64,000 nucleotides of DNA from Ereboglobus luteus (GCF_003096195.1 NZ_CP023004.1:1096501-1160500); one strand, 5' to 3'. Numbered from the stretch's first letter, positions 38,101-47,426 are shown. Program-made: numbers and translations. Notes: generated from the sequence alone by a model not told the origin.

Positions 38101-38343
38101 CGTGTGTCGCGTTACGCGGCGCTGGGGCTGCTCGCGATCGTGGCGATCAAGCTCGTGTTTCGCGACCTCGACAAACTCGACACGCTCTACCGCGTCGGCG
38201 CGCTTTTTGCCGTGGCGATTGTGATGAGCCTCGCCTCGTTTCTTTATCAAAAATACATCGCGCCACGCGAGGGCGGAAAAACATCCGCGCCGCCACCCAT
38301 TCCTTCGGATACTCCGCCGCCGCAACCTCCTTCCGAATCATGA
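35200..38343 (+). CDS. DUF2339-family polytopic membrane protein
   Basis: 1047 residues. One N-terminal helix (LLAFLLLLAFIAFPIWVIV), then a Pro/Ala-rich low-complexity linker (about residues 45-140), then the family opening FNWEVFMGTKFLSWLGAVAA and FLAVAFFLKYSIDRGLIPP. The remainder is a continuous series of more than twenty hydrophobic helices, as in DUF2339 proteins. Function is unknown in the family. It ends in Pro-rich SDTPPPQPPSES, and its stop overlaps the DUF3999 start by ATGA, so the two are translationally coupled. The DUF2339-DUF3999 pairing recurs in other bacteria, which suggests one envelope complex. Confidence 0.93.
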   Translation: MEPILILLAFLLLLAFIAFPIWVIVRIADLSRETRRMREEMASLRERAGKTPAAPAHPQERAEPEKTPATAPVAPPPMAAVPPAVPKVETPAPAIPKPPPIQAKAPAPPVFTLPPKTAAPASPVLPPPAPRAPEPKKAEPAFNWEVFMGTKFLSWLGAVAAFLAVAFFLKYSIDRGLIPPIVRAAMGFVFGAGLVAGGLFAVRKTYPILGHALCAAGIVSLYGVTFACRALYHFPFFGVVPTFALMSLITAAAFTLAVRLRGKFIAILGLLGGFATPAMLSTGVDNPLGLFGYIALLNIGLYAVALHRRWNFLVVLGVIGTVCMQVGWAVKFLGDHNTLTAMIVCLVFDALFLAGYCAARRMGRETATHGRSVAAMVFVSLCFALYLGVDTVAAWRPLWLLGFVFLADACALAVAALDRRAKDSVWLPAVAGSAVFAVLAAWTPVNVNPHSGLLPWALGAYFVFAVLHTAFPLILARVRPELNRAAGGLVAQFFAPLALLLVIMPVLKDPNVHWLVWPAILLIDFVAIICAAMTRSLGSVAASLVLTLVTAAVWVCKIPVTMAAIPVPVLLVTGGFAILFFAASLWLGRRFGGADKSPDGFKLALPALSSLLPFVLIVMMLARITLVDPTPVFGLGLVLTVMTLGLAKILKNEWLPACALAGVLAICWVWFQDAHKMAVVFDAVRMIGKPPPANAYIGLGWFAGFYAIFAVFPFAFRGCFSNTRGPWLTAAAAGVLFFPLVYWMIKLWWPNDVMGLVPAMFALPALTSLTAVLRYDPPGHPRRMGRLALFGGVALLFVTLIFPIQFSREWVTIAWALEGAALFWLYTRVPHRALPWAGAALLAVTFVRLALNPAVFSYHVRGDVPVLNWYLYTYGIAIACMFGGAWLLRQAVAQNKFTAVTAKILPGLGAVLAFLLLNIEIADFFTAPGSRVLTLEFSGNFARDMSYTIAWALFALALLVAGIWRRQRVSRYAALGLLAIVAIKLVFRDLDKLDTLYRVGALFAVAIVMSLASFLYQKYIAPREGGKTSAPPPIPSDTPPPQPPSES

Positions 38344-39629
38344 AAAAACTACTCGCACTCATCCCGGCAATTTTTGTTTTCGGCGCGACTGCGCACTGCC
38401 TCAACCAGTCCGACTGGGAGTGCCGCCAGTCGTTTGATGTCGCGCAAGCCGGCCCCGCGCGCGTCTCCGTGCCGATCGACACGCTCGGGCGCGCCCAAGC
38501 GGATTTGCGAGACCTGCGGATCGTCGGGCCGGACGGCGCCGAGCTGCCCTACGCGATGCTGGCGCTGCCCGATGCGCGCGCCGCCTATCGCGTTTCGCAA
38601 ACCGTCGCGCCGCGCGCATTCGGCGCCGCGCTCGACGGCACGACCACGGTCGTCACCATCGAGACCGGCGCGGACAAGCCGATCGAAAGCATCGAGCTCA
38701 GCATCCCCGACGCGAAAGACTACATGAAACCCGCGCGCGTGGAGGTTTCGACAGATCGGAAAAACTGGACGACGATCGCCGGCGGCCAGCCGCTTTTCCG
38801 GCGCAACCAAAGCGGACGTTACGACGCGGTCGCGCAAAACACCCTTCCGCTCGGCGGGCGCACGGAGCCGTTTGTGCGCGTCACGATTTACGACCAGGGA
38901 CACGAGCCGATCGCCGTCGCAGGAGCAAAACTCAAGGTGGTTGACGAGGTCGCCGCGCGCGGCACCGTGCCGGATGAAAATGTCGCCGCGACGATCACAA
39001 ACGTGAAACAGCTCGCGGACGAAACCGTGCTCACAGTCGATCTCGGCGCGGCAAATCTCCGGTTGACCTCGCTCAGCCTCGCCGTCGGCGATTCGCTCTT
39101 CGCGCGTTCGGTGACCGTCACGCTGCCCGCCGCCGGGGACGACACGACGGAACGGGAAAGCACGCTCGCGCGCAACCGGCCCGTTTATTCGCGCACCTCG
39201 ATCGGCGGCATCGAGACATCCGGCAAAACAACGGTGGCGCTCGGTGGCGCGCCCGTGCCCTCGCGGACGATTCTTGTGCGCATCGCCAACGGTGACAGTC
39301 CCCCGCTCGATATTCGCGGCGTGGTCGCGACACGACGTCCGGCGCACCTCGCCTTCAACCCGTCGGTCGCGGGTCGCCACACATTTCTTTCCGGCAACCC
39401 GCAGGCCGCCGCGCCGCGCTACGACATCGCGATGCTCTCCAGGGAACTCGCGCGCCTGCCGTTGACGGAGATCGCCGCGGACACGCTTGCGGTGGCGCCC
39501 GACTATCGCGCCCCCGCCGCGCCTTCGGGACAAGTCACCACGCGCGTCCTGTTTTGGATCGCGCTGGCCGTGACTGTCGGCGTGCTGCTTTACGTGATCG
39601 GCCGGTTGCTGCCCAAAACGGACAAGTGA
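38340..39629 (+). CDS. DUF3999-family exported protein
   Basis: 429 residues. Signal peptide MKKLLALIPAIFVFGATAHC, a long beta-rich extracytoplasmic region (FRRNQSGRYDAVAQNTLPL, YSRTSIGGIETSGKTTVAL), and one C-terminal membrane helix (VLFWIALAVTVGVLLYVIG) ending in a short basic tail. This is the usual DUF3999 layout. Its ATG overlaps the DUF2339 stop by one base, indicating coupled translation and a shared function. Function is unknown; a periplasmic partner of the DUF2339 membrane protein is the reasonable inference. Confidence 0.92.
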   Translation: MKKLLALIPAIFVFGATAHCLNQSDWECRQSFDVAQAGPARVSVPIDTLGRAQADLRDLRIVGPDGAELPYAMLALPDARAAYRVSQTVAPRAFGAALDGTTTVVTIETGADKPIESIELSIPDAKDYMKPARVEVSTDRKNWTTIAGGQPLFRRNQSGRYDAVAQNTLPLGGRTEPFVRVTIYDQGHEPIAVAGAKLKVVDEVAARGTVPDENVAATITNVKQLADETVLTVDLGAANLRLTSLSLAVGDSLFARSVTVTLPAAGDDTTERESTLARNRPVYSRTSIGGIETSGKTTVALGGAPVPSRTILVRIANGDSPPLDIRGVVATRRPAHLAFNPSVAGRHTFLSGNPQAAAPRYDIAMLSRELARLPLTEIAADTLAVAPDYRAPAAPSGQVTTRVLFWIALAVTVGVLLYVIGRLLPKTDK

Positions 39630-39729
39630 CAACGCTGGTTTTTGCTTTTACAAGGAGCGCGCAACTTGATTCAATCCAACAGATTACAAGAGTTATCATT
39701 TTCTTTTGAAAATTGATTTCAGTCTGATT

Positions 39730-39760
39730 TTGACGAACGCAATAAACTTGTTCATTTTAT
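39730..39760 (+). promoter_or_regulatory. Weak candidate promoter for the thioesterase gene
   Basis: TTGACG at 39730-39735 as -35 (5 of 6) and TTTTAT at 39755-39760 as -10 (4 of 6), 19 bases apart, in the AT-rich 170-base gap ahead of the gene. Spacing is slightly long, so this is tentative. Confidence 0.3.
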
Positions 39761-39799
39761 GCGACTCTAGTTTTTCGATCAGTCACGCCAATTCGAACC

Positions 39800-40276
39800 A
39801 TGAAGCCGGTCAAAATTCCAGCATTTGAGCATTTCCTGCACGAGATGATTCCGCTCGCGAAGGCGATGGGCGTGGGCGTGGATTTGAGCGATGAAAACGC
39901 GCTCGTGCTCCGCGCGCCAAAGGAGCAAAATCGCAATTCGCTCAACACCGCGTTTGGCGGCAGCCTTGTTTCGCTGGCCACGCTCGCGGGTTACGGCGTC
40001 GTTTGGGATGTGATGCGCAGCGAGCCCGCGGACGGAAAGGGCGCGACCGAAAAACCCCAGTGGCACATCGTCGTGAAGGAAAGCAAGGCCGCTTATCGCC
40101 GCCCCGTGATCGGCGACCTGATCGCTATTTGCGAGCGTCCCGCGCAAGCCGCCATCGCGGAGTTCAAGGACGCCTTCTCGCGCTACGGCAAGGCGAAGTT
40201 GAAGTTGCGCGCGCGCGTCGTCGAGGATGGCAAGACGGCGGTTGATTTTCAGGCGGCCTACGTCGTGTCGAAATAA
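39800..40276 (+). CDS. YiiD C-terminal-type thioesterase (hotdog fold)
   Basis: 158 residues matching the thioesterase half of YiiD. The family phrase FEHFLHEMIPLAKAMGV opens the domain, the hotdog helix is NSLNTAFGGSLVSLATLAGY, and AAYRRPVIGDLIAICERP sits where the second strand set begins. The N-terminal acetyltransferase half of full YiiD is absent, so it is a stand-alone domain. It probably hydrolyses an acyl-CoA thioester; substrate unknown. It stops 8 bases before the phosphatase-lipoprotein gene, so the two likely form an operon. Confidence 0.87.
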   Translation: MKPVKIPAFEHFLHEMIPLAKAMGVGVDLSDENALVLRAPKEQNRNSLNTAFGGSLVSLATLAGYGVVWDVMRSEPADGKGATEKPQWHIVVKESKAAYRRPVIGDLIAICERPAQAAIAEFKDAFSRYGKAKLKLRARVVEDGKTAVDFQAAYVVSK

Positions 40277-40284
40277 GCGGCGTC

Positions 40285-40959
40285 ATGAAAGCGCGGGCTT
40301 TGCATGTGGGGCAGCCGGAACGCCGATTCTCCGGCGGGAGGCCCTTACGGCTTGTGTTGTTTTTGTGCGTGTTTGCCGCATGCGGATGCAACAGCACAAA
40401 TGCGACGCAACCGGAAACAACCGAATCCGCGAACGCGGAGGCGCGCAATCCGGAATGGGCCGTGCTCGTCAACAAGGAGATGAATCTCTGGCGCGTGACG
40501 CCGACGTTTTACCGCTGCGAACAATTCAAAAAAAGCGAGGTTGCCGAGCTGCAGCGGCTGGGCATCCGCACGTCGGTCAATCTGCGCAATTTTAACTCGG
40601 ACGACAAGGAGCTGGAAGGCTCGACCATCAAACAAGTGCGCGTGCGCATCAACACATGGAGCATCACCGACAAGCATGTGGTTGCGGCGCTGGCCGCGAT
40701 CCAGGCCGCGCAGGCGGAAGGCCCCGTGGTGTTGCATTGCCAGCACGGCGCGGACCGCACGGGGCTGGTGACGGCGATGTATCGCATCGTTTACCAGGGA
40801 TGGACAAGGGATGCCGCGCTCGACGAGTTGCGCAACGGCAGCTACGGTTATCACTCGATCTGGAAAAACATCCCCAAGTATATCCAAAAAGTGGATACGA
40901 AAAAAATCCGGAAGGCCGTTGACAGGCGGCTCGCCGAAGAGGCGGCAAAAGCCGGCTGA
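40285..40959 (+). CDS. Cysteine-type (dual-specificity-like) phosphatase lipoprotein
   Basis: 224 residues. A signal sequence with hydrophobic core LRLVLFLCVFAACGC near residues 21-35 gives a lipobox-like site at Cys33, so it is probably membrane-attached. The mature part is a small phosphatase domain with P-loop VLHCQHGADRTGLV (nucleophile Cys152, Arg158), the H-C-x-x-G-x-x-R-T pattern of tyrosine/dual-specificity phosphatases. Bacterial examples act on phosphotyrosine, phosphoinositide or exopolysaccharide regulators. Its operon partner is the thioesterase, which does not fix the substrate. Confidence 0.85.
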   Translation: MKARALHVGQPERRFSGGRPLRLVLFLCVFAACGCNSTNATQPETTESANAEARNPEWAVLVNKEMNLWRVTPTFYRCEQFKKSEVAELQRLGIRTSVNLRNFNSDDKELEGSTIKQVRVRINTWSITDKHVVAALAAIQAAQAEGPVVLHCQHGADRTGLVTAMYRIVYQGWTRDAALDELRNGSYGYHSIWKNIPKYIQKVDTKKIRKAVDRRLAEEAAKAG

Positions 40960-41035
40960 GCGAATTCCAAAAAGGAAACCAGTTGCCAGCCGGCGACACC
41001 GCCGCTATCGGTGGGAAACTTCATTCATAAATCCC

Positions 41036-41611
41036 ATGCCTCGCAAAAAAGTCTCCGTAAAAGCGCCGTTGAGCTCCGATCTTGCAAGCGTCCTCGTCAC
41101 ACCCGCCGCAATCAAGCGCCGGCTCAAGGCGCTTGGCGCGAAAATCAGCAAAATCTACGGCAAGGAGGAGGTCACCGTGGTGCCCATCATCAACGGGGCG
41201 ATTTTTTTCACGGCGGATTTGCTCCGGCATGTGCACAACCCGATCCGCCTGGATTGCGTCCGCATTTTCAGCTACCGCAACAGCACCAAGTCGCACGGCA
41301 AGCCGAAGCTCCTGCACAGCCTCACGCTCGACATCAAGGGCAAGCATGTGCTCGTGATCGACGACATTCTCGACACCGGCAAAACGCTTTCCGCCGTCGT
41401 CAACCTGCTGAAAAAACAAAAGCCGGCGAGCCTGCGCACATGCGTGCTCCTCGACAAAAAAGTCCGCCGCGAGGTGGACTTCGAGGCGGATTTTGTCGGG
41501 TTCGAAATTCCCGACAAATTTGTGGTCGGCTACGGCCTCGACTACGCCGAGCGTTACCGCGGCCTGCCGTGCATCGGCGTGCTCAAGCCGGAAAAACAGA
41601 AGCTGGAGTGA
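41036..41611 (+). CDS. hpt: Hypoxanthine phosphoribosyltransferase
   Basis: 191 residues. Type I phosphoribosyltransferase with PRPP-binding loop VLVIDDILDTGKTL and the family region VTVVPIINGAIFFTADLL near the start. The C-terminal base-binding region is EIPDKFVVGYGLDYAERYRG, the hallmark of HPRT. It converts hypoxanthine (and usually guanine) plus PRPP to IMP/GMP in purine salvage. The convergent neighbour purB belongs to de novo purine synthesis, so the two purine genes face each other with 20 bases between stops. Confidence 0.94.
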   Translation: MPRKKVSVKAPLSSDLASVLVTPAAIKRRLKALGAKISKIYGKEEVTVVPIINGAIFFTADLLRHVHNPIRLDCVRIFSYRNSTKSHGKPKLLHSLTLDIKGKHVLVIDDILDTGKTLSAVVNLLKKQKPASLRTCVLLDKKVRREVDFEADFVGFEIPDKFVVGYGLDYAERYRGLPCIGVLKPEKQKLE

Positions 41612-41631
41612 GGCCGCAAAGGCGCCCGGAC

Positions 41632-43077
41632 TTACAATAATTTCCCCGGCTGGTAGGTGGATGCGCCCTTGACCTTGGCGGCGGCGCGCTTGGCACCGGC
41701 GACAAACACATCGACCTGTTGCGGAGCAGCGCCGACAAAACGCGCGCTCTCGCCGAGAATCGACTCGAGCTTCGCGCGGGTGAGCCTGAGACGAGCATCG
41801 CCCGCGAGCCGTCCGACGAGATCGGGATCGCCCCCGCCGGTGCGCATCGCGTTCGCCGCGGCAAGCGCGTGCTCCTTGATCGCCTCGTGCGCCGTTTCGC
41901 GGCCCGCGCCGGCCTTGACCGCCTCCATCAGGATTGTGGTCGTGGCGAGGAAGGGCAGATTGCGCGTGTTTTCGGCGGCGATCGCTGCGGGAAAAACATT
42001 CATCTGGCGAAGGATTGTCAGGTAGGTTTCAAGCAGTCCGTCGATGGCGTAAAACGCGTCGGGCAGCGCGATGCGGCGCACCACCGAGCAGGAAACATCG
42101 CCCTCGTTCCACTGGTGCCCGGCGAGCGCGCCGGTCATGGTGACGTAGCCCGAAATGATCGTGGCAAAACCGCAAACGCGCTCGCAGTTGCGCGCGTTGA
42201 CCTTGTGCGGCATCGCGGACGAGCCGACCTGGCCCTTTTGAAAACCCTCGGTGAGAAGCCCCTGCCCCGCCATGAGCCGGAGCGTGGTGGCGAAGCTCGC
42301 CGCCGCCGCCGCGACCTGATGAAGCGCGGAGACAACATCAAAGTCCAGCGAGCGCGGATAGACCTGGCCAACGGCGTTAAACGCGGTGCGGAAACCGAGG
42401 TGCTTGACAACGCGGGCCTCGAGTCGCGCGACTTTTTTCGCGTCGCCGCCGAGAAGCGTGAGCTGGTCGAGCTGCGTGCCGACGGCGCCCTTGAGCCCGC
42501 GCGCCGGATACCGAGCGCAAAGCTCCTCGAGTCGCGTGAACGCGAAGAGCAGTTCCTGCCCGAACATCGCGATGCGCTTGCCAAGCGTGGTGGGTTGCGC
42601 GGGCACGTTGTGCGTGCGCCCCGTGATCATGAGCGCGCGATGCGCGCGCGCCTGCTTCGCGAGGGCGAGAAGCGCGGCCGCGGTTTTCATGCGCACGACG
42701 GCGAGCGAGCGCTGGATTTGCAGCTGCTCGACATTTTCCGTGAGGTCGCGGCTGGTCAGGCCGAGGTGGATGAACTCGTGGCCGGCAAGATCGGAAAACT
42801 CCTCGATGCGCGCCTTCACATCGTGAAGTGTGACGCGCTCGCGCGCGGCGATGCTGGCGAGGTTGATGTTGTTTTTGACGCGCTCGTAATCGGCGATTGC
42901 CTTCGCGGGAATCGCGACGCCGAGATCACGCTGCGCCTTCATGACTGCGATCCAAAAATCGCGCTCGATGGCGATGCGCCCCGAAGGCGACCAGATGGCC
43001 TTGAGCGCGGGCGAGGCATAGCGCTCGGCGAGGACGTTGGGAATGGAATCAGCGGCGGAGTTGTCAGTGGTCGTCAT
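41632..43077 (-). CDS. purB: Adenylosuccinate lyase
   Basis: 481 residues from the ATG at 43077. Fumarase/aspartase-superfamily lyase working twice in purine synthesis: SAICAR to AICAR and adenylosuccinate to AMP. The signature loop GSSAMPHKVNARNCE is present near residue 290, ITGRTHNVPAQPTTLGKRIA supplies the catalytic His region, and LTSRDLTEN lies in the first conserved region. Length is normal. Start choice is supported by the family alignment beginning shortly after TTTDNSAADS. Monocistronic, divergent from rhaA. Confidence 0.96.
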   Translation of the reverse strand: MTTTDNSAADSIPNVLAERYASPALKAIWSPSGRIAIERDFWIAVMKAQRDLGVAIPAKAIADYERVKNNINLASIAARERVTLHDVKARIEEFSDLAGHEFIHLGLTSRDLTENVEQLQIQRSLAVVRMKTAAALLALAKQARAHRALMITGRTHNVPAQPTTLGKRIAMFGQELLFAFTRLEELCARYPARGLKGAVGTQLDQLTLLGGDAKKVARLEARVVKHLGFRTAFNAVGQVYPRSLDFDVVSALHQVAAAAASFATTLRLMAGQGLLTEGFQKGQVGSSAMPHKVNARNCERVCGFATIISGYVTMTGALAGHQWNEGDVSCSVVRRIALPDAFYAIDGLLETYLTILRQMNVFPAAIAAENTRNLPFLATTTILMEAVKAGAGRETAHEAIKEHALAAANAMRTGGGDPDLVGRLAGDARLRLTRAKLESILGESARFVGAAPQQVDVFVAGAKRAAAKVKGASTYQPGKLL

Positions 43078-43375
43078 GGAAATTGAAAAATAAAACTGAT
43101 GCAGGAAAACCGTGTTCGCGCAAGGAAGCGCTGCAACGAAAACGGAAAGTGGGAATCCGGCTGTGCTCCCCCATGCCAATTGAAGCGCCCTGCCGCATTT
43201 TCACCATGCCGCCAAGGTGCAAATAGCGCTCGTTTTTATTTGCGCGACTCCAGTCATATCCGGTAGTGTTTCTGACTGTTGGATGCCCGCCGCTGTTTCA
43301 ACGGCGGGCATTATCCCGCAAGTTCTCCCGAAAGTTTTTCCCTCAACACTAATTAATCCCAACCCTTCGTATCAC
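43078..43375. other. Intergenic region purB-rhaA
   Basis: About 300 bases between divergent genes. The only structure seen is the hairpin at 43283-43311 in the rhaA leader. No RhaS/RhaR-like site or clear promoter was recognised. Confidence 0.5.
43283..43311 (+). promoter_or_regulatory. Hairpin in rhaA leader
   Basis: Stem ATGCCCGCCG / CGGCGGGCAT, 9-base loop CTGTTTCAA, perfect over 10 pairs, 65 bases before the rhaA start. A T-run is nearly absent (TTAT), so it may be an attenuator or mRNA-stability hairpin rather than a terminator. Confidence 0.5.
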
Positions 43376-44623
43376 ATGGATGCCTTCAACCTCGCCAAAG
43401 AACGCTACGCCGAAATCGGCGTGGATGTCGAAAAAGTCCTCAAGACGCTCGCGCGCACACCCGTCTCCCTCCAATGCTGGCAGGGTGATGACGTCGGCGG
43501 CTTCGAACGCGCCGGCGCCGAGCTGACCGGCGGCATTCAGGCCACCGGAAACTATCCCGGCAAGGCCCGCACCGCCGACGAACTGCGCGCCGACCTCGAC
43601 AAGGCCCTCTCGCTCATCCCCGGCAAAAACCGAGTCAACCTCCACGCCTCCTACGCCGAGCTCAATGGCAAAAAAGTCGACCGCGACGCCTACACGATCG
43701 CGCAATTTGAAAACTGGGTCGCCTGGGCCAAAAAGCGCCGCATCGGACTCGACTTCAATCCCACCTATTTCTCGCACCCGCTTTCCGCCGACGGCTTCAC
43801 GCTCTCGCATCGCGACGCCGGCGTGCGCAAATTCTGGATCAACCACGGCATCGCCTGCCGCAAGATCGCGCAGGAAATGGGCCGCCGTCTCGGCAAAACC
43901 GTGATCACCAACTTCTGGATGCCCGACGGTTTCAAGGACACCCCGGTCAACCGCCGCGAATATCGCGAGCGCATGGAGGATTCGCTCGACAAAATCTTTG
44001 CCGTCAAGATCGACCAGAAGCTCAACCGCGACGCGGTCGAGAGCAAACTCTTCGGCGTGGGCGTCGAGTCGTGCACCATCGGCTCGCACGAATTCTACAT
44101 GGGTTACACCGTGAAGAACAAAAAAATCCTCTGCCTCGACGCCGGCCATTTTCATCCCACCGAAACGCTCGCCGACAAGATTTCCGCCATCCTCCAATTT
44201 GTCCCCGAAATCCTCCTGCACGTGAGCCGCGGCGTGCGCTGGGACAGCGACCACGTCGTCACACTCGACGACCAGACCCGCGCGCTCATGGAGGAAATCG
44301 TGCGCGGCAATTATCTAGACCGCGTGCACATCGGCATGGACTTCTTCGACGCGAGCATCAACCGCCTCGCCTGCTGGGTGATCGGCGCGCGCAACACGCA
44401 AAAAGCGCTGCTGCTCGCCCTCCTCGAACCCGCCGCGCAACTCCGCAAATACGAGGCCGCCGGCGACTACACCTCGCGGCTCGCCCTTCTTGAGGACGCG
44501 AAGGTGATGCCCTTCGGCGCCGTTTGGGACGAGTTCTGCAAACGCAACAACGTTCCCACCGGCCATGCCTGGCTCGCCGAGGTGAAAGCCTACGAGAGCG
44601 ATGTGCTCGCCAAGCGCGCGTAA
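43376..44623 (+). CDS. rhaA: L-rhamnose isomerase
   Basis: 415 residues from ATG 43376. Converts L-rhamnose to L-rhamnulose, a Mn2+-dependent TIM-barrel enzyme. Recognised segments are [32 protein letters not shown] with metal-binding region, [33 protein letters not shown] and [13 protein letters not shown]. No rhaB, rhaD or regulator is adjacent, so the pathway is dispersed. The downstream metY gene is separated by a terminator, so no operon. Confidence 0.96.
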   Translation: MDAFNLAKERYAEIGVDVEKVLKTLARTPVSLQCWQGDDVGGFERAGAELTGGIQATGNYPGKARTADELRADLDKALSLIPGKNRVNLHASYAELNGKKVDRDAYTIAQFENWVAWAKKRRIGLDFNPTYFSHPLSADGFTLSHRDAGVRKFWINHGIACRKIAQEMGRRLGKTVITNFWMPDGFKDTPVNRREYRERMEDSLDKIFAVKIDQKLNRDAVESKLFGVGVESCTIGSHEFYMGYTVKNKKILCLDAGHFHPTETLADKISAILQFVPEILLHVSRGVRWDSDHVVTLDDQTRALMEEIVRGNYLDRVHIGMDFFDASINRLACWVIGARNTQKALLLALLEPAAQLRKYEAAGDYTSRLALLEDAKVMPFGAVWDEFCKRNNVPTGHAWLAEVKAYESDVLAKRA

Positions 44624-44652
44624 ACGCAAGCACGCCAGGATCGCAACTTCCC

Positions 44653-44682
44653 AGCCAATGCGCGTCCCGCATTGGCTTTTTT
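44653..44682 (+). terminator. Intrinsic terminator after rhaA
   Basis: 10-bp stem AGCCAATGCG / CGCATTGGCT, 5-base loop, T-run of at least five. Confidence 0.93.
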
Positions 44683-44768
44683 GCATATAAAAACCGGCCA
44701 ACCGTTTTTTGCATCACGCCGCCGCTTGCTTTCCACCCGCTACTCGCTAGCATTACCCGATACTTTTT

Positions 44769-46073
44769 ATGAAACTCACAGGACTTGGCACCAAAGCGCT
44801 TCACGCCGGACAAAAACCCGACCCGACCACGGGAGCCAGCGTGGTGCCCATTTACCAGACCAGCAGCTACGCCTTCCGCGACACCGAGCACGCCGCGAAT
44901 CTTTTCGGCCTGAGGGAGTCGGGCAACCTCTACACGCGACTCGGCAACCCCACGACCGACGTGCTCGAGCAGCGCGTCGCGGCGCTCGAAGGCGGCAGCG
45001 CGGCGCTCGCCTTCTCGTCGGGCCAGGCCGCCATCACCGCCGCAATCCTCAACATCGCCGGGGCGGGCGACCACATTGTCTCCGTCGCGCAACTCTACGG
45101 CGGCACCTACACGCTCTTCCACTACACGCTCAAAAAGTTCGGCATCGACGTGAGCTTTGTCGACGCGCTCGATCCCGAGGCGTTCCGCCGCGCCGTGCGC
45201 CCGAACACAAAAGCCTTTTACGGCGAGGGCCTCAGCAACCCCGCGCTCAATGTGTTTGATTTCGAAAAAATCGCCGCCATCGCCCGCGAGTCCGGCGTGC
45301 CGCTCATCGTGGACAACACCTGCCTCTCGCCGATTCTCAACCGCCCATTCGAATGGGGCGTCAATGTGGTCGTGCATTCCACAACCAAATACATCGGCGG
45401 CCACGGCAACTCGATCGGCGGCATCGTCGTGGACGGCGGCAATTTCGACTGGGGCAAACACGCCGCGAAATTCCCCGGCTTCACCGAGTCCGACCCGAGC
45501 TACCACGGTCTCTCGCATTGGGACGCGTTCAAGGCCTTCCCGCCCGCCGGCGGGGCAAACGTCGCCTACGTCATGAAAATGCGCCTGCAGCTTCTCCGCG
45601 ACACCGGCGGCTGCCCCTCGCCCTTCAACTCCTTCATGATGCTCGCCGGCATCGAAACGCTGCACCTGCGCATGGCGCGCATCTGCGAAAACGCGCTCAA
45701 AACGGCCGAGTTTCTCTCCGCGCATCCCAAGGCGGCCTGGGTCAACTATCCCGGCCTTCCCGCAAGCCCGCACCACGCCAGCGCAAAAAAGTATTTGAAA
45801 AATGGATACGGCGGGCTTGTCGGCTTCGGCGTGAAAGGCGGCTACGAGGCGGGCAAACGCTTCATCGAGTCACTGCAAATGTTCTCGCACCTCGCGAACA
45901 TCGGCGACGCGCGTTCGCTCGCGATTCATCCCGCGAGCACGACGCACAGCCAGCTCAACGAGGACGAGCTGAACGCCTCTGGCGTGTCGCAGGACTTCAT
46001 CCGCCTGTCGATCGGCACGGAGGATTTTGTCGATATCCAAGCCGACCTCGAACAGGCGCTGGCAAAGGTCTGA
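44769..46073 (+). CDS. metY: O-acetylhomoserine aminocarboxypropyltransferase
   Basis: 434 residues, PLP-dependent Cys/Met-metabolism family. The Schiff-base Lys lies in [13 protein letters not shown], with [20 protein letters not shown] and [20 protein letters not shown] in the N-terminal half. Length above 420 and the closing phrase [15 protein letters not shown] fit the O-acetylhomoserine sulfhydrylase (MetY) branch rather than cystathionine enzymes. It makes homocysteine from O-acetylhomoserine and sulfide. No met regulator or SAM riboswitch was seen in its 145-base leader, which holds only the rhaA terminator. Confidence 0.93.
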   Translation: MKLTGLGTKALHAGQKPDPTTGASVVPIYQTSSYAFRDTEHAANLFGLRESGNLYTRLGNPTTDVLEQRVAALEGGSAALAFSSGQAAITAAILNIAGAGDHIVSVAQLYGGTYTLFHYTLKKFGIDVSFVDALDPEAFRRAVRPNTKAFYGEGLSNPALNVFDFEKIAAIARESGVPLIVDNTCLSPILNRPFEWGVNVVVHSTTKYIGGHGNSIGGIVVDGGNFDWGKHAAKFPGFTESDPSYHGLSHWDAFKAFPPAGGANVAYVMKMRLQLLRDTGGCPSPFNSFMMLAGIETLHLRMARICENALKTAEFLSAHPKAAWVNYPGLPASPHHASAKKYLKNGYGGLVGFGVKGGYEAGKRFIESLQMFSHLANIGDARSLAIHPASTTHSQLNEDELNASGVSQDFIRLSIGTEDFVDIQADLEQALAKV

Positions 46074-46191
46074 TCGCTTGCAACCGTGAGCGCGCGTCAG
46101 GTTTTTTGAAGACCAAACGCGCGGCGGGGTCGGCGTTTCGAGCAATAGCGGCAGTCTGCCAACCGGCCGGCCACACTTGCTCTAACGCCGC

Positions 46192-47415
46192 TCAATTTCG
46201 CATCTGGCTGCGGTAGATAACCACGTCTTTGGACGCCGCCCCGATAGGCAGCGCGGCGGGGTCGGGCACGGTGATCATGAAATTCTGAGTCTGTTGTTTG
46301 TATTGGGCTCCCTTTTCATCGAAGAAAGCGAGCTCGGCTTGGTGCGTGCCGGGCGGCAACTGAATCGCGGCAAAACTGAGATAGCGCGGAAGGTTGTCCC
46401 AGCAGCGGGTGTCGGCGCGCGTTCTGGTCGAGGCGGAGATGATTTTTGAGGCGAACCCCGCGAGGAGCAGCGCGCCGGTGATGATCTGCGCATCCTTGCT
46501 ATCGGAGCTGTTCGACACGGCCATGGCGCCGATCAATCCGACATCGCCAATGGTGTCGGTCGTGCGCTTGAAGGCGGCTTTGTTGCCGAGGATTTGATCC
46601 ATGACGCGTCCGCCGCGCGTGATGGCTTGAAAACTCACGTCGTCGTAGGGCGGCAGCGCGTAACTGCGGCCGCCAACGCTCAGGCGCGCGGAGGTCGCCG
46701 AGGGCGGCAGGACGCGGTAGAGGAGTTGCTGGCCGCTGTCGCCGCCAGCATATTTTTGCGGCCCGGCGCCATAGTCAACAAACACCATGACGTTGGCAGC
46801 CGTGTCGTAATCGGGAGGCGCGGCGCGCTCCTGCGCGGCGGCGCTGGCACGGGCGCGCTTGAGCGCGTCGGCACCGGCGTCGGGACTGTGCGGGTTGAGT
46901 TTTGCCGAAACGTAGCCGTCGAGGTAATCGAGCAACACGTAGTCGCCCGCGTATTCCTTGTTCAACGTGTCGGAGTCGAGCAACTGCCCGGTGCGGAAGA
47001 GGGCGCGCGCATTGTCGGGCTCGCCCGCGGCCCAGTAGATAATGCCGCGATAAAAATTGGCCATGACGCGCTCGTAGGCCTCGCCGACAAAGGGTTTGCT
47101 GGCCTCCTGGGTGAACATGCCGCGCGACTTGGCGGCGGCCTTGTTGATGTTGCCGTAATTGGCCGCGACAAGGGAGAGCGCGTCGTCGAGGGCCGGCTTC
47201 GCGATGCCGGCCTCGCCCCGGCGGAGCGCGGCAAGCCCGAGCCGGTATTGCCAGAGGGCGCGATCTTTTTCGGGCGCGGCGTCGAGCTGGTTTTGGTAAT
47301 CCACAACGGCGTCGCCTGTGAGCGGCGGCGGTGGTGGACGCGGAGGCGTGGTCGTGCAACCGCCGGCAATGAGCAGGAGGGCGAGGATGGCGGTGCTTTG
47401 AACGACTAAACGCAT
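46192..47415 (-). CDS. COG3014-type lipoprotein
   Basis: 407 residues. Lipobox L-I-A-G-G-C at Cys20 then a Pro-rich spacer (TPPRPPPPP). A helical-repeat region (about residues 40-180) reads ALWQYRLGLAALRRGEAGIA, FVGEAYERVMANFYRGIIYW and EPDNARALFRTGQLLD, the COG3014 pattern, with a DYVLLDYLDGYVSAKL segment. A hydrophobic glycine-rich segment (VGLIGAMAVSNSS... LLLAGFASKIISAST) follows. COG3014 genes are found beside lpoB and ycfL in gammaproteobacteria. It is last in the minus-strand cluster here, and a large inverted repeat separates it from the next gene. Confidence 0.85.
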   Translation of the reverse strand: MRLVVQSTAILALLLIAGGCTTTPPRPPPPPLTGDAVVDYQNQLDAAPEKDRALWQYRLGLAALRRGEAGIAKPALDDALSLVAANYGNINKAAAKSRGMFTQEASKPFVGEAYERVMANFYRGIIYWAAGEPDNARALFRTGQLLDSDTLNKEYAGDYVLLDYLDGYVSAKLNPHSPDAGADALKRARASAAAQERAAPPDYDTAANVMVFVDYGAGPQKYAGGDSGQQLLYRVLPPSATSARLSVGGRSYALPPYDDVSFQAITRGGRVMDQILGNKAAFKRTTDTIGDVGLIGAMAVSNSSDSKDAQIITGALLLAGFASKIISASTRTRADTRCWDNLPRYLSFAAIQLPPGTHQAELAFFDEKGAQYKQQTQNFMITVPDPAALPIGAASKDVVIYRSQMRN

Positions 47416-47426
47416 CTGGAGGGTGG

